Source: Davidsoniella eucalypti (lineage: Eukaryota; Ascomycota; Sordariomycetes; Microascales; Ceratocystidaceae). From it: 64,000 bases of DNA. Below, one piece after another: positions 23,852 to 34,929 of the stretch. The DNA lies in assembly GCA_004009845.1 (NCBI GenBank), contig RMBW01000098.1, positions 54,512-118,511 on the forward strand, in the 5' to 3' direction. Every line of letters begins with the position of its first letter. The first letter of the stretch is position 1. Made by a program: the position numbers and the translations under genes. Below the pieces are notes generated by a model that did no database searches, was not told the DNA's origin, and worked only from the letters and a program-made list of their open reading frames with translations.

Positions 23852-24453
23852 TTATCTGACGGGGTTCCAGACGCTCTTCAGAAAACCGTCACGCTGGGCC
23901 AGGCGGTTCAGGGCGTCATCAGCCTCACCAACGGCGCGGATGAAGCCGCACATGGCGTAGACGTGGTTCTCGCCCTGGATAGCGCGGCCAGACTCGTCAA
24001 CCTTAGCGACGGAGATCTGGACGGAGGCATGATCCTTGGCCTTGATGATGCGGTTAGTGGCGCTGCACTTGCGGGGGACGTAACTAATGAATGGGATGCT
24101 GAGTTAGTATTTCGTCTAGATGTTGTATGTGTGTGACTTGATAATTCGTCGCAAATTCCCAAATCTCTTCATAGCGTCTCATTTCCGTAGTAGATATATA
24201 TGTATCTCGATATTGAAGTATGGTATGTTGTAAAACCATTTTCATTCGTCATATTGAGTCAAGTATATTAAGAACTCGACTAATCGTCGCTATCGAAATT
24301 CGTCGATGTATCATTTAAGATTCGATATGTCGTCGTGGATGAGAAAGCGTCGGAAGAGATGGAGAGAATTCGCACGATATCGATTATTTGGTGATTATGA
24401 TAGGACAACAGATAAACTCACAGGTCCACGAGTTGGCCCTTGTCGTTCTGCAT
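23852..24453 (-). CDS. RPS21: 40S ribosomal protein S21 (eS21)
   Basis: The first exon is only 32 nt (24453-24422; [11 protein letters not shown]). A 338-bp intron (donor GTGAGT, acceptor TAG) separates it from the second exon, 24083-23852. The split codon CT|T restores Leu before [19 protein letters not shown]. The product is 87 residues, the usual fungal length, and all signature segments are present ([38 protein letters not shown]). eS21 sits on the small subunit and is needed for late 18S rRNA maturation in yeast. The tiny first exon and long first intron are typical of ribosomal-protein genes. No C/D-box snoRNA signature was seen in the intron. The gene is divergent from slx4. Confidence 0.95.
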
Positions 24454-25029
24454 TTTGGCTATATGTGTATCGAAGAAAAAACGGTTCGGTTGGTTCTTAG
24501 AGGGGATTCGGAGATCGAGGGAAATTCAAAAACCGCCTTAACCAAACCAGTACATCAAAATTCGAATTTCGCACCACTAGCTTCTGGTGGGGCAGATGCA
24601 CCGTAGTGGGAGAAGTCTGTGGGCAGCCAGGGCTGGGTCACGTGAACTGGAAATTGATATTTATGGGAATCATGTGACTTCGTTGCTTTTTCGCGGCGAG
24701 ATATGTGGGGCCTTTGACACCGGACTTCGGTAAACTTCCGGCTTTACGCGCTCCTGCCCATCTACCATAGGCACGCGTAGTTACAGTTGTGAACACACTG
24801 GTTGTTGACGTCATGGATAATGCAATTGATACTTAAATAAAGTATTATGCTATTCTTTCAAGCTGCATATCTGACATATAAATATCCTTGTGTCGTAATA
24901 TTTACCAAATCTCCTTTTTTTCTTCAACGATCTTTTGCTTCAGTACTGTTAAGCAGGGCCTTTAGCGCCCTGCTAACACGTTCATCAGTATTAAATGCAT
25001 CAGCTAGACATATAACACTCCCTTCGATC
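24454..25029. promoter_or_regulatory. Divergent promoter between RPS21 and slx4
   Basis: About 575 bp serves both start codons. It contains a palindromic TCACGTGA (24638-24645), which includes a CACGTG E-box and could be read by bHLH factors acting on both genes. An 8-bp-stem hairpin near the slx4 side is listed separately. Sharing a promoter with a strongly expressed ribosomal gene is unusual for a low-abundance repair scaffold. Confidence 0.5.
24952..24974 (+). promoter_or_regulatory. Perfect 8-bp hairpin in the slx4 leader
   Basis: Arms AGCAGGGC (24952-24959) and GCCCTGCT (24967-24974) pair perfectly around a 7-base loop, 56 bases upstream of the preferred slx4 ATG at 25030. In RNA it would form a stable stem in the leader. 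It could slow scanning, or the region could be coding if the upstream ATG at 24847 is used. Confidence 0.4.
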
Positions 25030-27522
25030 ATGTCTAGACCGCGAAGTTCTTCGCCTGATGATCTTGTCAGCCTAGACACCTTGCTTGGCAGGACGCCGAC
25101 CTTGAATCAAAACATCATCAATCATCCACAAGGGCCTCCTATAACGACTGTGTCTAAAAGCGTATCTCTGAACCGTCATACTAACGCCACCAATGCTGAC
25201 GCCTCCATTATTGAGGTCTCGGCTGGCGAATTTGCTAAGCTTAAGAAGCCCCGAGCTCCTCGCAAGCCTCGGGCAAAGAAGGAGACCGGTGACGGGCTAA
25301 CAGCAGAACCTAAGTCCAAAGTGCCCCGAAAACCAAGAGCTCGTAAGATTCTGGCTACTGAAGGCCAAGAGCTTTTAGATGATGCTACTACTACAAAACC
25401 CAAACGAAAGCCTACTGCTAAGAAGGCTGTCGTAGATAGCGCCCCCATCCAAAAAGCGGCTGATGTGTCCGCTCCACTCAACCTTGAAGCAGCCATTCCT
25501 AGACGAAAGTCGTGGACACCGCCACGACTAGGGGAAAATGTCGATAATGTCTCGTCTCAAGACTTAGAAGATAATGAAGGCCGTAGAAAGGGTAAAGGCA
25601 TTTTTGGAAACCTGGGAGAGGCCTTCAATTGTCAATATACTTCTCTGTCTCAAACGGGCTTCAAGAAAAGGAAACTTGAGGATACAGCACTTCCATCGGT
25701 TCCTCTAGACAATCCAGCAACTCATAATACTGTCAAGGCTCCGCGCAAAAAGGTCTCTACTCTGACTGACATTGCTGTTGCTCAATATAGTAACAATGAC
25801 ATCATCGACCTTACCTTCATGGCGGGGTACCAAGACCCAGGCCTCAACGGCCCCGAGCCTAGTGAAGATTCCATCAAGTCTGCGAAGCCCAAGCGGAAGA
25901 GGAAAGAGAAACCTATAGATAAGGATTTGATTCTTCGGTCCCCTGACACTGCTATGAGGCAAGCTGATACTCAAGAGTTCGTTTTTGGGACATCAAGTCA
26001 GCTTGTGAGAGAAGAATCACCTTCAGTTCTTCGTGATATCCAACTTGCGATCGAAAAGTCAACTCGTATAGCGGAAGATGAAATTTTGGGCTGGTTCGAT
26101 GATGAAGTAGAGATTCAACCCATCAGACAGACTAGACTTTGGCTTTCAGCATCTCGTGATGATGAGAGCGGAATCGTTGATCTTCGTGATGCTAATACCA
26201 CAGCCATCAGTCGAAATAGTGACAGCCTCAACAAGTCACTCCCATTCGAGATAGAAGAGAAGACGATAGCACCTGCGCCCCTACAAGAATCACCCATGGC
26301 TAAACATGAAGATAGTGAATTTCCTGATTTTCATGTTATGCTATCTCAATCTACAAAACCCGACCCGAAACCCACGCATGATAGTAACCTGCAAGCGCCA
26401 TCATCTCCCATTATTGTCAAGCTTCAGAGCTCTCCTCAACTTCCCATACGATCATCGCCAAGGGGACCTCTAGTTGGATCTTCTACGAAACGGGCGCAAG
26501 CTAGCCCCAAAGCAACGGTAGCGCCCACTGGGCTTGAAGCCCACGTGTCTTCGCCACCTCATGATATTGCAATACCTCATCTTACGCTCATGACAGACAT
26601 TCAGTTATCTCAGCGTGTCACACAGTTTGGATTTAAATCTATGACTCGACGTTCCGATATGATACAATTATTGGAAACATGCTACGCTAGTCAACGAGCC
26701 AGTTCAACATCGAAACCCACAACAGGTATCTCTATACCTCGAGCAAATTTCAGTACGAGCTCTGCCAGCACTGGGCGTCAACCCAATCCAGATCTTTATA
26801 CCACACCAGGAGCCAAACCTCGCCCCCGAAGAGGTAGTGTTAGTTCTATCAAATCGATGACACCCCCACCATCAGCACAACCACCACCACCAAAGTCGTC
26901 CTCTCCTTCTCCGGCACCATCTCCGCCAAAGCGAGGGCGTGGAAGACCTCGCAAGGACACGGAATCCTCGATATCTAACGAATCACCAAAAAGAGTGACA
27001 AAAGCCAAGGCCAAAAGTAAGGCTTTGTCTGCCATTACGAAAGCTTCAACCCCCACTCGTCCTAGTTCGTCTCGCCAAATTACAATTGAGATTCCGGACT
27101 CTGAAGACTCGGATATGGACATTGGGTCTCCCCTAGCACACGAATCTCTGGAAGACTCTACAATCACGGATAATGGATACTTGGATGAAGCACACCACGG
27201 AGACCAGACTCACTTAGATGATCTATCTCTCGCCATAGATCCAGCAACGGAAAAAAAAGTCATGTTTGATAGCATTTCCGCTGCTGTACAGACAGCTCCC
27301 CGAACGCAAGATCCGGGAAGACCGTCATGGTACGATCGTATACTCCTTTTCGATCCAATTGTGTACGAGGATCTCACCGTGTGGCTAAATACCGGCGCGT
27401 TGAGCCGTGTTGGACACGATGCCGAAGTATCACCCGACGATGTCAAAGCATGGTGTGAATCCAAAAGCATATGCTGTGTACAGCGAGAAACACGGAAAGG
27501 CAAAGAGCGTAAGCGGCTGTAG
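25030..27522 (+). CDS. slx4: Structure-specific endonuclease subunit SLX4
   Basis: A single exon of 830 residues from the ATG at 25030 (MSRPRSSSPDDLVSLD, the usual fungal N-terminus). Slx4 is the scaffold that activates the GIY-YIG nuclease Slx1 to cut branched DNA at stalled forks and recombination intermediates. The first 650 residues are largely disordered and Ser/Pro/Lys-rich. A SAP-like segment (TDIQLSQRVTQFGFKS) lies at about 515-555 and an AT-hook (KRGRGRPRK) near 634. The conserved C-terminal Slx1-binding domain is at about 765-830 (WYDRILLFDPIVYEDLTVWL, then VSPDDVKAWCESKSICC). The frame stays open to an upstream ATG at 24847, which would add 61 residues; I regard that as leader. It is divergent from RPS21 and follows uve1 and nej1. 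Confidence 0.93.
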   Translation: MSRPRSSSPDDLVSLDTLLGRTPTLNQNIINHPQGPPITTVSKSVSLNRHTNATNADASIIEVSAGEFAKLKKPRAPRKPRAKKETGDGLTAEPKSKVPRKPRARKILATEGQELLDDATTTKPKRKPTAKKAVVDSAPIQKAADVSAPLNLEAAIPRRKSWTPPRLGENVDNVSSQDLEDNEGRRKGKGIFGNLGEAFNCQYTSLSQTGFKKRKLEDTALPSVPLDNPATHNTVKAPRKKVSTLTDIAVAQYSNNDIIDLTFMAGYQDPGLNGPEPSEDSIKSAKPKRKRKEKPIDKDLILRSPDTAMRQADTQEFVFGTSSQLVREESPSVLRDIQLAIEKSTRIAEDEILGWFDDEVEIQPIRQTRLWLSASRDDESGIVDLRDANTTAISRNSDSLNKSLPFEIEEKTIAPAPLQESPMAKHEDSEFPDFHVMLSQSTKPDPKPTHDSNLQAPSSPIIVKLQSSPQLPIRSSPRGPLVGSSTKRAQASPKATVAPTGLEAHVSSPPHDIAIPHLTLMTDIQLSQRVTQFGFKSMTRRSDMIQLLETCYASQRASSTSKPTTGISIPRANFSTSSASTGRQPNPDLYTTPGAKPRPRRGSVSSIKSMTPPPSAQPPPPKSSSPSPAPSPPKRGRGRPRKDTESSISNESPKRVTKAKAKSKALSAITKASTPTRPSSSRQITIEIPDSEDSDMDIGSPLAHESLEDSTITDNGYLDEAHHGDQTHLDDLSLAIDPATEKKVMFDSISAAVQTAPRTQDPGRPSWYDRILLFDPIVYEDLTVWLNTGALSRVGHDAEVSPDDVKAWCESKSICCVQRETRKGKERKRL

Positions 27523-28023
27523 AAATATATTGTACCGGTTGTGATATATCGCATATGTTCTGTACGTCATTAAATGACGATATACGTGAGGTGCTGCGGT
27601 TAAAAACTTTAACTTCTTTTATTTTACGAATTCCATGAGTTTAATACCACCATTACCACCCTTTGTAATTCCCATAAGACCCTGTGACGTAGTTGTTGTG
27701 TTATAGTGGACTCCCTTCTGACAGTTGGAGAACTCGCCTAAGCAGCCTCGGTACCACCAGTCTCTCTAAAATCACAGTGCATTCTCCAAGCCATATCGTA
27801 ATGGCAAAACCTATAGTCTTGACTTTAGTCTACTTGGGATAGCTTTCCAAGATACAGGATGAACCATTATCTGAAGCTCCGGTGTCTTGCGCCATATATT
27901 CGACAATCACAGCTTCGTTGCCCTCATAGTATGTCATACTGCAGCAGATATATGTATGATTACCTCAACTAACACTACTACACAGAATCCTCCATATTCC
28001 ATGCCTTGAATTTCGCCAGCACG
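27523..28023. other. Intergenic region, slx4 3' flank and Nudix promoter
   Basis: About 500 bp without a supportable gene. It carries the slx4 3' UTR and the promoter of the downstream Nudix gene, both on the plus strand. Confidence 0.6.
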
Positions 28024-29066
28024 ATGGCCAACGTTCCTTCATCTGCCATCCGGCCCAGTGCTAGGTATTTGCTACAATGAGGTCATAATAATCAACTTGT
28101 GCTACATAGTATTCTGACATCCACAGTGTGATTCTTATCTCGCCCACGAACCAAGTTCTCCTTCTACACCGCGTTAAATCTTCCAAGTCATTTGCTTCCG
28201 CACATGTCTTCGCTGGTGGAAACGTTGATACTTCGCAGGACGGCGAGCTTTCCAATGATGCAATCAGACTACATGAAGACAGCCTAGTCTATCGCATGGC
28301 TGCGATTCGAGAGTGTTTCGAAGAGAGTGGCATCCTACTTGCCAAGCGACAAGGTGAATCTGCGCTTTTCACACTATCAAATGAAGAAGCTAGGGAGGCA
28401 AGACACGAGATCCATAGCCAGCAACTATCGTTCCCGAAATGGCTTGCTAGTAATCAGATTCAGGCACATGTCGAAGGACTGATTCCTTTTACGCGATGGG
28501 TCACCCCCGCCAGTATGAAACGGCGCTTCACTACACAGATGTACATCTATCTTATGCCCACCTCCGCATCGATCGACGACAAGATCATTGTTCCGACTTC
28601 AGATGGCGGGGTCGAACACACCGAGGCACGCTTTGACGATGCCCCGCGTTGGATCCGCGCAGCAGCGGACGGAGCTGTTGTTTTGTTTCCGCCGCAGATG
28701 TATCTCCTTCACCATATCGCCGCACATATGCCAGGTCTACAAGATAGTGAGAGTGATGCACAAGCAAAGTCTAGCATGGTAGAGGAACAACGCAAACGGC
28801 TACTACACTTCCTGCGAGAGCCTCAAGGCGGAAATGACGACTGTTCGAAGACATCGTGGGCTGATAAGGTAATCAGTCCTCAGGCTGTGGCAAAATGGGC
28901 GGATGGTAGGGTCGTCATGGCCTTGGATAAGCCCGGACCGGAATTGAGGGGCTCAGGCAGACATGGCGATGGGCAGAATGTTATTCTCGCGAGATTTGGG
29001 AAGGAGGGGCCGATCGGTGTCGAAGTTAGGTCCAGGGATGAAGTGGCGTCTCAGGTTAAGCTATAA
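28024..29066 (+). CDS. Nudix hydrolase, NUDT19-like
   Basis: A 41-nt first exon (28024-28064; MANVPSSAIRPSA) and a second exon 28127-29066, joined across a 62-bp intron with a CTGAC branch point, encode 326 residues. The split Ser codon AG|T restores the family start SVILISPTNQVLLLHR. The Nudix box has GG at 44-45 and the catalytic core RECFEESGIL at 75-84. About 28 residues separate the two parts, an enlarged box as in the NUDT19 group, whose members hydrolyse CoA or acyl-CoA diphosphate bonds. The Glu residues that bind Mg are present. No clear PTS1 signal was seen at the C-terminus (QVKL), although it is loosely similar to one. The substrate is inferred from family only. Confidence 0.87.
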
Positions 29067-30255
29067 GCAGCTCAATCATTCATGCCACTTTTTTTACGGT
29101 AGCCTGGTTTTTTGTGGATAGATAAGAGATTTCAACGAGGTATTAAGTTGTTTGCCATCACTAGAGCATTAGGATACTTGTGATCCAAAAAAAACTGGAT
29201 AAACTATGATCAACATATCGTACTTACATATTGCTATGCGAAGTATTAGGGCTCATATAACCCTACGAGCCCGGCCAACTTGTTCCATATTTTTTGCCTT
29301 TGCCTCAAACATCGCAAGGATAAGAAGACCCACTAAACTACCCCTCTATAATCTGTAGATCTCTATGGAAGCTCTTGTTTGGAGAAAGAAATAATACAAC
29401 ATATGTACAACAACAGATACATACATATATACGAAGTATATAGTCGTAGTTGGCAGTGAAAATATGCTGATGAACAAAAGGCGAAGTCCGGTGTAGTAAA
29501 ATCCATCAACAATGCATCTTTGCTTTACGTTACGCTATCCACAGAAGAAGACAAGGAACTCAGGAGGAGACCCAAAGTTGCATGTTATGCCGCATTAGAT
29601 GGATGATGCCTATATCGTCTTATGTTATCACACACCGTAACCACATCCACACTTCAATACTGTTATATCGTTCTTCTTGTCCGTCCCAGGCCTGCACGAC
29701 TAATTGCACGAGCCTGTACTCCAAGTTGCCGCACTAAAAATCACTGGATCGCTTGCTGTAAATTGTTAAGCCAGACTTTGTCTAACCCAACCATCAGCAA
29801 TTACAGATATCTTACCTGCGTTTCCGCTACGACGGAATATAAGCAGCGACTTTTTACTTCGCCCTCGTCTATTTTTCCATCTTTGGACCTTGCGATAATC
29901 AAATCAAATGGATCACATTCACCTACATATACAGCAATATCTCACCTGATAAACCATCGACTGCACGAATCATATCGACATCCTTCCTTGCCTCTTCAAA
30001 AAAAATACTACCTACTGTTAACCCTCCAAGAACGGCCTGCATACGACCTTTCTAGCGAACCCCCGCGCTGACGCATCTATTTTCAGTGGCCTGCCATCCA
30101 GTCCATCAATACCGTTTTGATTCATTTTTCTTCTGGGTTTTATCCTTTTTGTTTTTTTATTTTTTATAAAAAAGTCATCTTTGCATTTTTATTTTCCTTT
30201 TTTATTTTTCAATTCGGGATATCATCCAAACCCACAATCAAAATATCAATTCACT
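29067..30255. other. Intergenic region with pyrimidine-rich leader of the phosphatase-inhibitor gene
   Basis: About 1.19 kb. The last 200 bases (30055-30255) are T/CT-rich with TTTTTATTTTTTATAAAAAA-like runs, typical of a fungal core promoter and leader. Open frames here, such as 29622-30071, have no recognisable content. Confidence 0.55.
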
Positions 30256-30989
30256 ATGCCATCACACGTCTCTGTTCCTAACGCCGAGATCCAAAGACCA
30301 AAGGGTATGTCATACTTCCTGTTTTAGCGTTCTCAAGCTCAAGATATTTGTTGCTGATTAACATCGTTCCACTAGGCATCCTCAAGAATGGCTCTTCTTG
30401 TGCTTCACCACCACCTGTCTCTCCAATTTCGCCCAAGAATGATCGGGAACTCACACAGATGAACACACAAATCAACGCTGGTTCTCGCCGCTCATCTTCT
30501 GCCGCCCGCCATCCCGTCACTCGCCGCTTATCGCACGCCGCCGACCTCGACGATAACTCCCCTCGTCTGAAATGGGACGAGGCCAACCTCTACCTTACTG
30601 AGCAAGAGCGCACTGCCAAGATGAAGATCGACGAGCCCAAGACTCCCTACGCTGCCCATTACAACCCAGAAGATGATGAGGATGACGAGGAGATTCCTGG
30701 CATGTCACTAGGCGAGCCCGAGGAGGCTGTCCCTGAGCCTGTGCCGCACTCACCCAAGGCCGTTCATGTCGATGATACCGCTAGCGGTCATGACGACGAC
30801 GAGCTTTCTGGCATGACCCCCGAAGAACAAGAGAAGCACCGCAAATTCGAGGAGATGCGCAAGAAACACTACGAAATGAAGGATGTCGCTGCGCTACTTG
30901 CGCATGCCGATGAAGTCGACGAAGACGAGGACGAAGAGCTTGCTGATGCTCCTCCAATGCCCGCCTTGCCGCGTGTTGATGGAGCGTAA
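30256..30989 (+). CDS. Protein phosphatase 1 inhibitor-2 / Glc8 homolog
   Basis: Exons 30256-30304 and 30376-30989 (71-bp intron, GTATGT donor) encode 220 residues. Three conserved inhibitor-2 elements are visible in order: KGILKN at residues 16-21 (rebuilt across the splice site), LKWDEANLYLTEQER with a following KIDEPKTPY phosphorylation-type site, and KFEEMRKKHYEMKD near the C-terminus. The rest is acidic and disordered. In yeast, Glc8 phosphorylated on the equivalent Thr of the TPY site activates the PP1 catalytic subunit Glc7; in animals inhibitor-2 holds PP1 inactive. Length and layout are normal for the fungal family. It lies downstream of, and in the same orientation as, the Nudix gene. 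Confidence 0.92.
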
Positions 30990-31304
30990 TTAGACACTTG
31001 ATATGAAACTCCGATTGCTGTCATGATGGGCATGTATGAATGGGACCATGGTATTTTATGGCGTTACTGGGCGTTTGAATTGTACAAAGAATAGCTTAGA
31101 TTGTCGTATTTCCAACGATGCAAAAAATGGACATTAACTGTCTATTTTCAAGATCTTGAGTATTTCGGTATGTATATGTGTATGTACATTGTGACTTTTA
31201 TTTCCAATATTGTAGGCATAATTCCACAATCGAGGCCGGACTCAAGATAGACGAAGGATAATAAAGATGAAAAGACATGCTGAGTAGTTCGACGTTACAG
31301 CGAC
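30990..31304. other. Convergent 3' intergenic region
   Basis: About 315 bp between the 3' ends of the Glc8-like gene and LCL2. Only AT-rich 3' UTR-like sequence is seen. Confidence 0.6.
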
Positions 31305-31749
31305 TTATAGCTTGCCTTGTCTTGCTAGCTCGATCTTGTTGATAGCTTCCCCAGACTTGAAGCCACCCTTGGAAACACAGAGACGACCTGACTCTCCTAG
31401 CTCATACTTATCAGTGTGATCGGGCCACGGGCAAGGGCAATGGTGAGGATAGTGGACACAGGCTAGAGTATCGGGGCAGATATAATGTTCGCAAGCATCT
31501 GCGAAGCAAAGGGAGACATTAGTAACAGCGTAACTATGAGTTGACACGGCGATAAATTGGTGAATTGATGTGCGTACATGAATCGTAGAGCTGGCGATAG
31601 CCGGCAGAGTCGCTAGAAGCTTGTTGTTGACGACGTTGACCATTGTTGCCGCCATTTTGGTTCCCAAACATTTGGCCGAAGAAGTCGCCAAACTGGGCCT
31701 GGGCGACACCCAGAAAGAAGAAGAATGAAATGAGTCCAAAGAATTTCAT
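31305..31749 (-). CDS. lcl2: Long chronological lifespan protein 2 (LCL2 family), secreted
   Basis: Exons 31749-31578 and 31498-31305 (79-bp intron, GTACGC donor, CGCAG acceptor) encode 121 residues. A signal peptide is clear: [20 protein letters not shown], with cleavage expected after AQA. A short Gly/Asn/Gln linker follows. The cysteine-rich LCL2 domain has [19 protein letters not shown], then [12 protein letters not shown], ending [10 protein letters not shown]. The family is fungal, small and probably ER/secretory, with an ERAD link inferred from yeast genetics. The intron falls just before the first domain Cys, and the split Tyr codon T|AT fits the family. It is divergent from the bL27m gene. 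Confidence 0.92.
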
Positions 31750-32235
31750 GGTAAAAGTGTTCGAGAAACTATTCGATGCGATGGGTGTTGGATGGATTTG
31801 CAATTGCGATGATGCTATGCTGGCACTAACATAATCAGAGCCGGGCTGGATGGATAGGGATTAGTTGTAAAACACCCATGAATCCTTATCTTATCAGTAG
31901 CACATGGACTTAGTCAGCAGCCCCAGTCCCCAAATCAGCCTCTCAGAGTGGGACAGAGCTAGCCAATAGAAGGCGCCGTGAGAACTTCATTTTCTTCCGT
32001 AGTGGATGAATCGTAGGCGATCCATTGCGAAGGGCGGATCTGACCGCGAAACTCCCAAACAACGACTCGACAACTCGATAAAAACAGTTTGGACTACGGC
32101 TGCTCTACTCCAAATTTCGATATCAGCCAATTGTCTCTTCGGCCCGTCTACAATTCGCCAAACTACCACGCCGTCTCACTAGGCTTAAGGAACCAGCAAG
32201 CCATCGGCTTCTCTTGTTATATCTCTCCGCCACTC
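31750..32235. promoter_or_regulatory. Divergent promoter between LCL2 and bL27m
   Basis: About 486 bp between two divergent start codons. The plus-strand frame is open upstream of the bL27m ATG but has no ATG there before 32236, which supports that start. Confidence 0.5.
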
Positions 32236-33232
32236 ATGCTGAACTTGTCTCAGCTGCAGCGGCCCTTGGTAGTTGCTGTCTCGGGGCTCGCTAGACCAAC
32301 GATAGCCTCAAGCCTATTGGCGATACGGGAGCGGCCATTGCTATCGGCTCGGTGGAATCTGAATGCTGCCAATCTGCTGATAGAAGGTCGCAGACATGCC
32401 TCCGTCAAAGCCCAGGGTGCTTACAAACATCGGCCAAAAAGAACACACCCCAAGAAGATGGGTGCCAAGCGCACTGGAGGTATGATAACTTCTGGGCCCT
32501 TGTCATCAAAGGCTGTTAACAATTGAAATAATATCTGACTCTTTGAACTCTATAGACCAGTTTGTGGTGCCCGGAAACATCATCTACAAGCAGTACGGTA
32601 CTCTCTGGTGGCCCGGCGAGAACACATTAATGGGCCGTGATCACACAATCCACGCTGCTGTCAGCGGCTACGTCAAATACTACAGAGACCCGTTACGGCA
32701 TCCCGACCGCAAGTACATTGGTGTTGTTTTCAACAAGGAAGACACCTTGCCATACCCTAAACACGCTGAGAGCAAGCGTCGTCTCGGCATGGTACCTGTC
32801 AAGATTGAGGCGGCGGCGCCCAAGCCCGAGATCAGTGCTAGTGGTATCCCTAACACGGTGACGCGTGTTAACAAGCACAAGCCCGAAAAGTCGCAGGTGT
32901 TGCAACTGCAAGATGACTACACTTACCGCGAGAGCGCATGGGCGCTTGGTCGACTGGTAGAGACGACGGGCTTGCAGCTCAAGCGCTTCAAGAGTCGACG
33001 TGCCTTTTTCCGTCACCGCCGCTGGAGCCGCGAGCGCTACCTCGAGGGTATGAAGGTGGCGGCCGAGAAGCGTAAGTCGGAGGAGGGCACTGAGGATGAA
33101 TGGGTGGCAGCAGCCCGGGCCAAAGCACAGAGCTCGGGTAAGGGTAAAGGTAAGGGCAAGAAGGCTAAGAAGGCCAAGGGCGGTGCGAAGGGTAGTGCCA
33201 AGGGTGGCAGCAAGATAAGGGCTAAGAAATAG
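32236..33232 (+). CDS. MRPL2: Mitochondrial large-subunit ribosomal protein bL27m (Mrp7/MRPL2 type)
   Basis: Exons 32236-32479 and 32556-33232 (76-bp intron, CTGAC branch) encode 306 residues. The N-terminus is a mitochondrial presequence (Arg/Ser/Leu-rich, no acidic residues in the first 40). The L27 core starts at KKMGAKRTGGDQFVVPGNII, with Gly-Asp formed across the splice site. It continues through GTLWWPGENTLMGRDHTIHA and SGYVKYYRD, the bacterial L27 fold that reaches the peptidyl-transferase centre. The fungal mitochondrial C-terminal extension (about 130 residues) ends in a Lys/Gly/Ala repeat tail. I chose the ATG at 32236 because no earlier ATG is in frame. Confidence 0.93.
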
Positions 33233-34929
33233 ACCTTCTTCCCAATATAGTCTTGAGCAGCATCAAGACTTACGGACGTCGGAATATGCCAGAGTCCTAA
33301 AATTGTCCGCTCTCAAAGAGCATGTATGATAGTTGGCCATCTATAGGCCTGTGGCCTGATACATAGGCCTAGTGTATAACTAACGAATCCTTTGTACTCA
33401 TTCGCCTTTACGATGCATGTTACGAACTCCGACTGACCTTCACATACATAGTCTCACTGTGGGAGAATATGCACGTATAGATGAGGAATATACAGTACTC
33501 ATTACACGGACTTGAACACATGATATATTGAACACATGGCGAACCCCTCCAAAACGACGGTGAAATATCTTGCCTATCACAAATACATATGGAGATAGGT
33601 ATAGATGACTAGATAGTCGTAGCAATCTCGAGCTGTTGTCTTTGAGGTAGTAGCAAACATCACGATATGCAAGACACAGTCGGCAGTATGGCGGCTGTGT
33701 CCTAACAATGCAAAGTATTTGGATATTACAAGATCTCTAGTACCTGCATACAGTTTTACATACATATCTGTATATCGTATACAACTAGTTACATATAGTT
33801 GCATGGAATTCTTCAAGACCGTCCGCTGTTACTATCCCTATTTTTATTTATTTATAGGGTCATCTGTCGTTGAACCCCCTGTCACCCTGCTGGAAATAGG
33901 CGTCATGTGGGCGCCATCTGCCGGGTTAAAAAGGGTTGTTCATCCTTGCGGAATAGCGCTACAGCCACTGCAACATCAATCCCACAGCACACACTAACAC
34001 AATACGAAACAAGCCCCGTCTCTTGCTTTGGCAGCTGGAGTCTCTGGTGACTATTCTGTAGTCTCGACGACTCAGCTGGCCCGTCTCTTGCCTATGACAA
34101 TCTCGGCACGAGACTTGTGGATCTGGCTGGCTTGGGTGGTGACCGATAAACCAAGAACAAGACTACGACTATACTGTGGCAGCCTGGCTTTGTTCGTCGT
34201 GATAGGTCGAGCCAGAGAGCAAGACGATCGAAGATAGGCCCTCATCCTGTAGGGTCGGGATAGCTGCCGGCTGACACCATCACCGGAGGTTTCCAGCCAG
34301 GGCGTTGTCCTCTCAAGCCCTGCCCTGTTTATGATTTCATAGGCGCTATTGGGCGTATTATCACTGTGGGTAGTGCTCGAATGGGCACCTTGCAGTGGCC
34401 TGTAAATAGAGCTTGTTTTAGACCAAGGCAGACCGTGTAAGCTCAAAGTGCATCTGTGTTGTCAATTTTAAACCGGGCTTATTTATAGGGCGACTCAAGT
34501 TCCGTGGGTGTGATGGGCGATGCAATATTTATTGTATGTGTGTATAACTATATGGAAACTAAATACTACGATTAGTTGTCACATTCTTCTCATCGCAGTA
34601 GATTCTATTTAGTGATCTCATAGGACGTCTGACGAGACAACTTCTCTCCTCTTCTACAGCTCCTGATTCAGCACATCCCAGATAGCGTCTGTGAAACCGT
34701 CATATATTGGCCCATGCTCTCTAGTTCGTCTTTATTGTTCTATATTCTACAACTTTCTAGTCTTTTTGCCAAGAAGTGACAAACAGCCAGACATAGCCAG
34801 GGTCCTAGAGATACGCCCATGAGAGCAATACCATAGAAGAAGACGAAGGAGAATAAGAGAAGTCGAGCCCGTCCTACTCTTAGCTAGTAGTTGTCCTTTC
34901 TACACAAACCAGGCAATATAGACAGAGCT
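33233..34929. other. Intergenic region without a supportable gene
   Basis: About 1.7 kb. The short frames on both strands between 34028 and 34446 overlap one another and match nothing I know. The last 300 bases form the promoter and leader of the lipase-CorA gene. Confidence 0.55.

Noticed and set aside
29622..30071. 149-codon open frame upstream of the Glc8-like gene
   Set aside because: Irregular composition with no family resemblance; it lies in the promoter/leader zone and appears to be chance.
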